Shown: positions 60,211 to 64,000 of the stretch, piece after piece
How positions within the stretch are numbered: position 1 is the first letter of the stretch
Layout: each line of letters opens with the position of its first letter
Assembly: GCF_003259835.1 (NCBI RefSeq)
Contig: NZ_QLMI01000001.1
Location: 310,001 to 374,000, forward strand
Direction: 5' to 3'
DNA: 64,000 nt
From: Flavobacterium aquaticum
GTDB taxonomy: Bacteria; Bacteroidota; Bacteroidia; Flavobacteriales; Flavobacteriaceae
The notes under the pieces: model-generated
The model's input: only the letters and a program-made list of their open reading frames with translations
Told to the model about the DNA's origin: nothing
The model's database searches: none
Made by a program: the position numbers and the translations under genes

Positions 60211-60579
60211 ATGGAATTAAACGAACCAACAGAAAGAATATTCAATTTAGATGAAAGATTAGTTAGATTTGCTGGAGAATCGATTTTCTTTGTTAGAAAA
60301 TTAGCTAAGGCATATGAATTAGAATATTACAAAAATCAATTAATTCGTTCTTCTGGAAGTGCTTCTTTAAATTATGGTGAATCTCAAGGAACTATTACAG
60401 ATAAAGATTACGTTTTTAAATTATCATTAGTTGTAAAAGAATTAAAAGAATCAAGAAATTCACTCCGAGTTTTAAATTACATTAAAGAAGGTGAAGAGAA
60501 TGAAAGAAATTGGCTTTTGTCAGAAGTAGAAGAATTAATTGCAATTACATCAAGAATGATGTTGAACAAATTGAAATAA
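60211..60579 (+). CDS. S23-type four-helix-bundle protein
   Basis: A 122-residue protein: DERLVRFAGESIFFVRKLAKAYELEYYKNQLIRSSGSASLNYGESQGTITDKDYVFKLSLVVKELKESRNSL is the S23 (23S rRNA intervening sequence) family pattern. Here it stands outside rRNA, as many copies do in Bacteroidota. It probably binds nucleic acid or protein; the role is unknown. ATG 60211 is chosen; a longer frame from 60106 covers the divergent intergenic region. Confidence 0.85.
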   Translation: MELNEPTERIFNLDERLVRFAGESIFFVRKLAKAYELEYYKNQLIRSSGSASLNYGESQGTITDKDYVFKLSLVVKELKESRNSLRVLNYIKEGEENERNWLLSEVEELIAITSRMMLNKLK

Positions 60580-60655
60580 TATTTTTAAACGCAATACTTT
60601 TGAACTTGAACTTGAACTTGCCCTTGCCATTGAAAAATAAAATAAATTTAAAAAT

Positions 60656-61495
60656 ATGAGCACAATCAATTGGAAAACCGTAAGAGAATTTGAAGATATT
60701 ACTTATAAAAAATGCAATGGCGTTGCAAGAATCGCTTTCAATCGTCCAGACGTTAGAAATGCATTTCGTCCTAAAACAACCAAAGAATTAATCGAAGCAT
60801 TTTACGATGCGCAAGAAGATACATCAATTGGAGTAGTATTGCTTTCTGCAGAAGGACCAAGTTCTAAAGACGGTATTTGGAGTTTTTGTAGTGGTGGCGA
60901 CCAAAAAGCACGTGGTCATCAAGGTTATGTTGGCGAAGATGGTTACCACAGATTAAACATTTTGGAAGTACAACGTATGATTCGTTTTATGCCAAAAGCG
61001 GTAATTTGTGTCGTTCCGGGTTGGGCTGTTGGTGGAGGTCACTCGCTTCATGTGGTTTGTGATTTAACGTTAGCAAGTAAAGAACACGCTATTTTTAAAC
61101 AAACCGATGCAGATGTTACGAGTTTTGATGGTGGTTACGGTTCGGCTTATTTGGCTAAAATGGTAGGGCAAAAGAAAGCTAGAGAAATTTTCTTCTTAGG
61201 TAGAAATTACTCAGCACAAGATGCTTTTGAGATGGGAATGGTAAATGCCGTAATTCCGCATGCTGAGTTAGAAGCTACTGCTTACGAATGGGCACAAGAA
61301 ATTCTGGCGAAATCACCAACATCAATTAAAATGCTAAAATTCGCCATGAATTTAACCGATGATGGAATGGTAGGACAACAAGTCTTTGCAGGTGAAGCCA
61401 CTCGTTTAGCGTATATGACAGACGAAGCAAAAGAAGGAAGAGATGCGTTCTTAGAAAAACGTAAACCAAATTTTGAAAAGAAATATTTACCGTAA
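60656..61495 (+). CDS. menB: 1,4-dihydroxy-2-naphthoyl-CoA synthase
   Basis: A 279-residue crotonase-fold enzyme: CNGVARIAFNRPDVRNAFRPKTTKELIEAF, FCSGGDQKARGHQGYVG, VPGWAVGGGHSLHVVCDLTLAS and FDGGYGSAYLAKMVGQKKAREIFFLGR are MenB signatures. It closes the naphthoquinone ring in menaquinone synthesis. menA lies 2.2 kb further on, after two PH-domain genes. Confidence 0.96.
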   Translation: MSTINWKTVREFEDITYKKCNGVARIAFNRPDVRNAFRPKTTKELIEAFYDAQEDTSIGVVLLSAEGPSSKDGIWSFCSGGDQKARGHQGYVGEDGYHRLNILEVQRMIRFMPKAVICVVPGWAVGGGHSLHVVCDLTLASKEHAIFKQTDADVTSFDGGYGSAYLAKMVGQKKAREIFFLGRNYSAQDAFEMGMVNAVIPHAELEATAYEWAQEILAKSPTSIKMLKFAMNLTDDGMVGQQVFAGEATRLAYMTDEAKEGRDAFLEKRKPNFEKKYLP

Positions 61496-61551
61496 TTAGA
61501 AAATAGAACAAAGAGAAAAGAAGAAAGACAAGCCTTTAATAAACTATTTCT

Positions 61552-62130
61552 ATGAATGAATTCACAAATAATCCTATCGACATTAACCAACTTCCTAAAT
61601 TTGAAGAAGTGCAATTGAAAGGATTGAATCCCAAATATATTACGGTTTTACTTTTTAATTTTTCCTTGCTTTTAATTTTGGTGATTGGAGGAGTTTCAAC
61701 TTTGTTTTATTTCAAGGAGGAAGCTTTTTCAAATACAATCTGGATGGCAATTGTAGTAGGAATAGTTTTGTTTTTAGCAGGATTAGTAGTGTTCACGAAA
61801 TTTAGTTTTCAGAAAAAAGGATATGCTTTCAGAGAACACGATGCTATTTATAAATCGGGATTAATTTCGGAGACTACAACGATTATTCCTTTTAATAGAG
61901 TGCAACATGTGGCTTTGCATCAAGGATTTATTTCTCGAAAATTAGGTTTAGCTTCTGTCGAATTGTTTACCGCTGGTGGTAGTAGTTCGGATTTAGAAAT
62001 TCCAGGTTTGCTTTTAGCAGATGCGCAGCTTATTAAGAATTTGGTTTCACAAAAAATTAATCCGCCAAAAAAAGACGAACCTATTGAAGAACAAACAAAC
62101 GAATCATTTCTAACTGAAGAACATGAATAA
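61552..62130 (+). CDS. PH-domain membrane protein (YdbS-like)
   Basis: A 192-residue protein with two spans (about 30-52 and 62-82) and one bacterial PH domain (GYAFREHDAIYKSGLISETTTIIPFNRVQHVALHQGFISRKLGLASVELFTAGG), the YdbS/DUF304 pattern. An acidic C-terminal tail follows. It overlaps the next gene by 8 bases. In Bacillus YdbS-YdbT gives protection from a bacteriocin; the same role here is not shown. Confidence 0.85.
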   Translation: MNEFTNNPIDINQLPKFEEVQLKGLNPKYITVLLFNFSLLLILVIGGVSTLFYFKEEAFSNTIWMAIVVGIVLFLAGLVVFTKFSFQKKGYAFREHDAIYKSGLISETTTIIPFNRVQHVALHQGFISRKLGLASVELFTAGGSSSDLEIPGLLLADAQLIKNLVSQKINPPKKDEPIEEQTNESFLTEEHE

Positions 62131-63625
62131 ATCTGTAGATTTTTCACAACCGCAACGTCAATCGCTTCCGGGGATTTTGGTCATGTTTGCCAATTCTTTG
62201 CAAAAGACGATTCGTGCTTTATGGCCGATGTTGTTGATTTGGTTAGTAAAGTTTGATTCGCTCAATAAAATTGTTTTTTTTGGAAGTGTTGCTGGAGTAG
62301 TAGTTTTGATTGGGATTATTTCGTATTTACAATACTTGTTTTTTACTTTTCATATTGATGAAGAAAATGGTGAATTTGTCATTCAAAAAGGAGTTTTAAA
62401 CAAAACGAGAATTACCATTCAGTTGCATAAAATTCAGCAAGTTAACATCAATCAAAGTTTAATTCAACGATTGGTTGGCGTTCATAAATTAGAAATAGAC
62501 ACTGCTGGAAGTGATAAAAAGGAAGCTTCAATTAGTGCAATTTCTCATGAGTTGGCAACTATTCTGAAAGAACGATTAATCAATCATTCCCAACAAGAAA
62601 CAGTTGAAAACAGCAATACTATTTCAGAAGAAGTCACTCCAACCTCTTTCATAAAAATTGGATTACCTAGTTTAATTAAAATCGGGTTTACTTCTAATTA
62701 TATCAAGAGTTTTGCTCTAATTTTTGTATTTTTCACTACCATATTAGAGAATCTACAACAGTTAAATACAGAAGTAATTGACGAAGATAAAGTTACGGGT
62801 TATCTAGATACTTTGCCCATTATAACTTCGTTTTTAATAGTGGTAGGGTTTTTTATTGGACTTATTTTATTGGTGAATTTGGTTCGAACGATTCTAAAAT
62901 ATTTCGATTTCACTATTCAGAAAAGCAAACAAGCTATCATTTTGTCTTACGGATTACTTTCGACAAAAAATACGTTGTTGAATCCAAATAAAGTTCAAAA
63001 AATTAAAGTTACCCAAAACTACTTTCAAAAGAAGTTGGATGTTACTACGATTGGTATACATCAAGCTTCAAGTGATGTAGAGAAAGTAAAAGAAAAAGAC
63101 CAAATAGAAGTCCCAGGTTGTACTGAAAACGAACGCGATGCTATTCTAAAATTGTTATTAGGGCAATTACCCCAAAAAGGAACGATGTATTTGCCGAATT
63201 GGAGAAAATTAGCAGTAAATACGTTTTTCTTTTTATTAGTTCCAATAGCAATAACCTTAATACTAAATTACAAAACAGAATTCGTAACTTGGACAGAATG
63301 GTTCATTTATACTTCTATTTTCTGTGTTTTTGCTGGAGTCATGCTTTGGTTTTCGTTTAAAAATTATAAGCTTTTTGTTTCTAATGATTTCATTATCAGA
63401 CAAAATGGCGCTTGGGATATCGATACCACAATTATAGAACCTTATAAAATTCAAGCCATCGAAACCCAACAATTTTTCTGGCAAAAAGCAACGAATATTG
63501 GTTCGGTGACTTTATCAACCGCAGGAGGAACTGTTAGTTTTACAACAGGAAATTATACCGAAATCAAACAATTGGTGAATTATTGGTTGTATGAAGTGGA
63601 AACTTGGGAAAAGAATTGGATGTAA
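62123..63625 (+). CDS. PH-domain membrane protein (YdbT-like)
   Basis: A 500-residue protein with several spans and three bacterial PH domains (GEFVIQKGVLNKTRITIQLHKIQQVNINQSLIQRLVGVHKLEIDTAGSD; QAIILSYGLLSTKNTLLNPNKVQKIKVTQNYFQKKLD; DFIIRQNGAWDIDTTIIEPYKIQAIETQQFFWQKATNIGSVTLSTAGG). It is the larger member of the YdbS/YdbT pair with the gene just upstream. Confidence 0.86.
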   Translation: MNKSVDFSQPQRQSLPGILVMFANSLQKTIRALWPMLLIWLVKFDSLNKIVFFGSVAGVVVLIGIISYLQYLFFTFHIDEENGEFVIQKGVLNKTRITIQLHKIQQVNINQSLIQRLVGVHKLEIDTAGSDKKEASISAISHELATILKERLINHSQQETVENSNTISEEVTPTSFIKIGLPSLIKIGFTSNYIKSFALIFVFFTTILENLQQLNTEVIDEDKVTGYLDTLPIITSFLIVVGFFIGLILLVNLVRTILKYFDFTIQKSKQAIILSYGLLSTKNTLLNPNKVQKIKVTQNYFQKKLDVTTIGIHQASSDVEKVKEKDQIEVPGCTENERDAILKLLLGQLPQKGTMYLPNWRKLAVNTFFFLLVPIAITLILNYKTEFVTWTEWFIYTSIFCVFAGVMLWFSFKNYKLFVSNDFIIRQNGAWDIDTTIIEPYKIQAIETQQFFWQKATNIGSVTLSTAGGTVSFTTGNYTEIKQLVNYWLYEVETWEKNWM

Positions 63626-63656
63626 ACGCTAAAAGCTATTAAAAATTAAATGAATT

Positions 63657-64000
63657 ATGAAAATAAAACCTTGGATACAAGCCGCACGATTACGAACCTT
63701 ACCACTTTCTGTTTCTGGAATTATTGTGGGAAGCGCTTATGCTTATTACCAAGGATTTTCCGATTGGAGAATTGTGGTTTTGGCGCTCTTAACTACGTTA
63801 GGATTACAAGTATTGTCCAATTACGCCAACGATTACGGTGATGGTGTAAAAGGAACAGATGCCAACCGAATCGGAGAAAAACGCCTAGTAGCAGCCGGAG
63901 TAATAACAGCAGAGCAAATGAAAAAAGCCGTAATTATCACTGCAGTATTGACGTTCATTATTGCTCTTTTATTGATTTACGTAGCATTCGGAAAAGAGAA
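63657..64000 (+). CDS. menA: 1,4-dihydroxy-2-naphthoate polyprenyltransferase MenA (start only)
   Basis: The reading frame from ATG 63657 is open to the window end (114 residues shown). It reads KIKPWIQAARLRTLPLSVSGIIVGSAYAYYQGF, then a second span and NYANDYGDGVKGTDANRIGEKRLVAAG, which is the metal-diphosphate-binding N-D-x-x-D motif of MenA. It attaches the isoprenoid chain to dihydroxynaphthoate in menaquinone synthesis. The rest of the gene lies beyond the window. Confidence 0.95.
   Translation, partial: MKIKPWIQAARLRTLPLSVSGIIVGSAYAYYQGFSDWRIVVLALLTTLGLQVLSNYANDYGDGVKGTDANRIGEKRLVAAGVITAEQMKKAVIITAVLTFIIALLLIYVAFGKE

Noticed and set aside
60211-60579. S23-family gene as an intervening sequence of a 23S rRNA gene
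   Set aside because: No rRNA sequence is present on either side; it is a stand-alone member.

Overview
The window comes from a low-GC member of the Bacteroidota, almost certainly a Flavobacterium or close relative. Evidence: a type IX secretion (T9SS) adhesin with a gliding-type C-terminal domain next to a PorP/SprF partner, the T9SS regulator PorX, a fused lpxC-fabZ gene, RibB with a RibA-like tail, MenB/MenA of menaquinone synthesis, and many TAnnTTTG promoter boxes typical of the phylum.

Layout. 1-5000 is an accessory stretch: an HTH gene coupled to a SecB-like gene, then a small structured RNA with its own promoter and terminator placed directly before an Abi-family HEPN protein (the AbiF RNA/protein arrangement), a second HEPN-like protein, an SseB-like protein and a patch of short repeats. 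5000-6600 holds a Crp/Fnr regulator beside a perfect Fnr-type palindrome and two secreted proteins (heme-binding GlcG-like, hydroxyisourate hydrolase). 7300-13800 is a 1856-residue SprB-repeat adhesin and its PorP/SprF partner. 13800-26900 is mostly minus-strand core genes: ribB, an LptF/G permease, lolA, ftsK, dgkA, tpx, a dihydroorotase-like gene lacking its metal histidines, a BatA-like protein and a DEAD-box helicase. 27000-32000 has an outer-membrane POTRA protein, hemN and a divergent thioredoxin-rhodanese-CsaA operon. 32000-45700 carries a PUR-family protein, an ABC exporter, leucine dehydrogenase, nusB, yajC, pepT, tRNA-Val, alanine dehydrogenase, tsaE, porX and an HD phosphohydrolase. 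45700-52000 is the lipid A cluster lpxD, lpxC-fabZ, lpxA with efp, a second lpxD-like gene and sucD. 52000-64000 has clpS, prmA, a porin, an S1-domain protein, a LigB-type dioxygenase, a peptidase, menB, two PH-domain membrane proteins and the start of menA.

The most interesting signals are: (1) the RNA-AbiF unit at 1324-2384, with a possible alternative fold that would break the terminator; (2) a roughly 70-base leader element found twice, before rhlE and before lpxA, in the same orientation, exactly 35 bases before the start codon, each containing a micro-ORF starting MKSPL; (3) three promoters whose Crp/Fnr-like palindromes all sit exactly 33 bases (centre to centre) from the -7 box. Several enzymes lack expected catalytic residues (RibA-like domain, dihydroorotase, one ABC ATPase).
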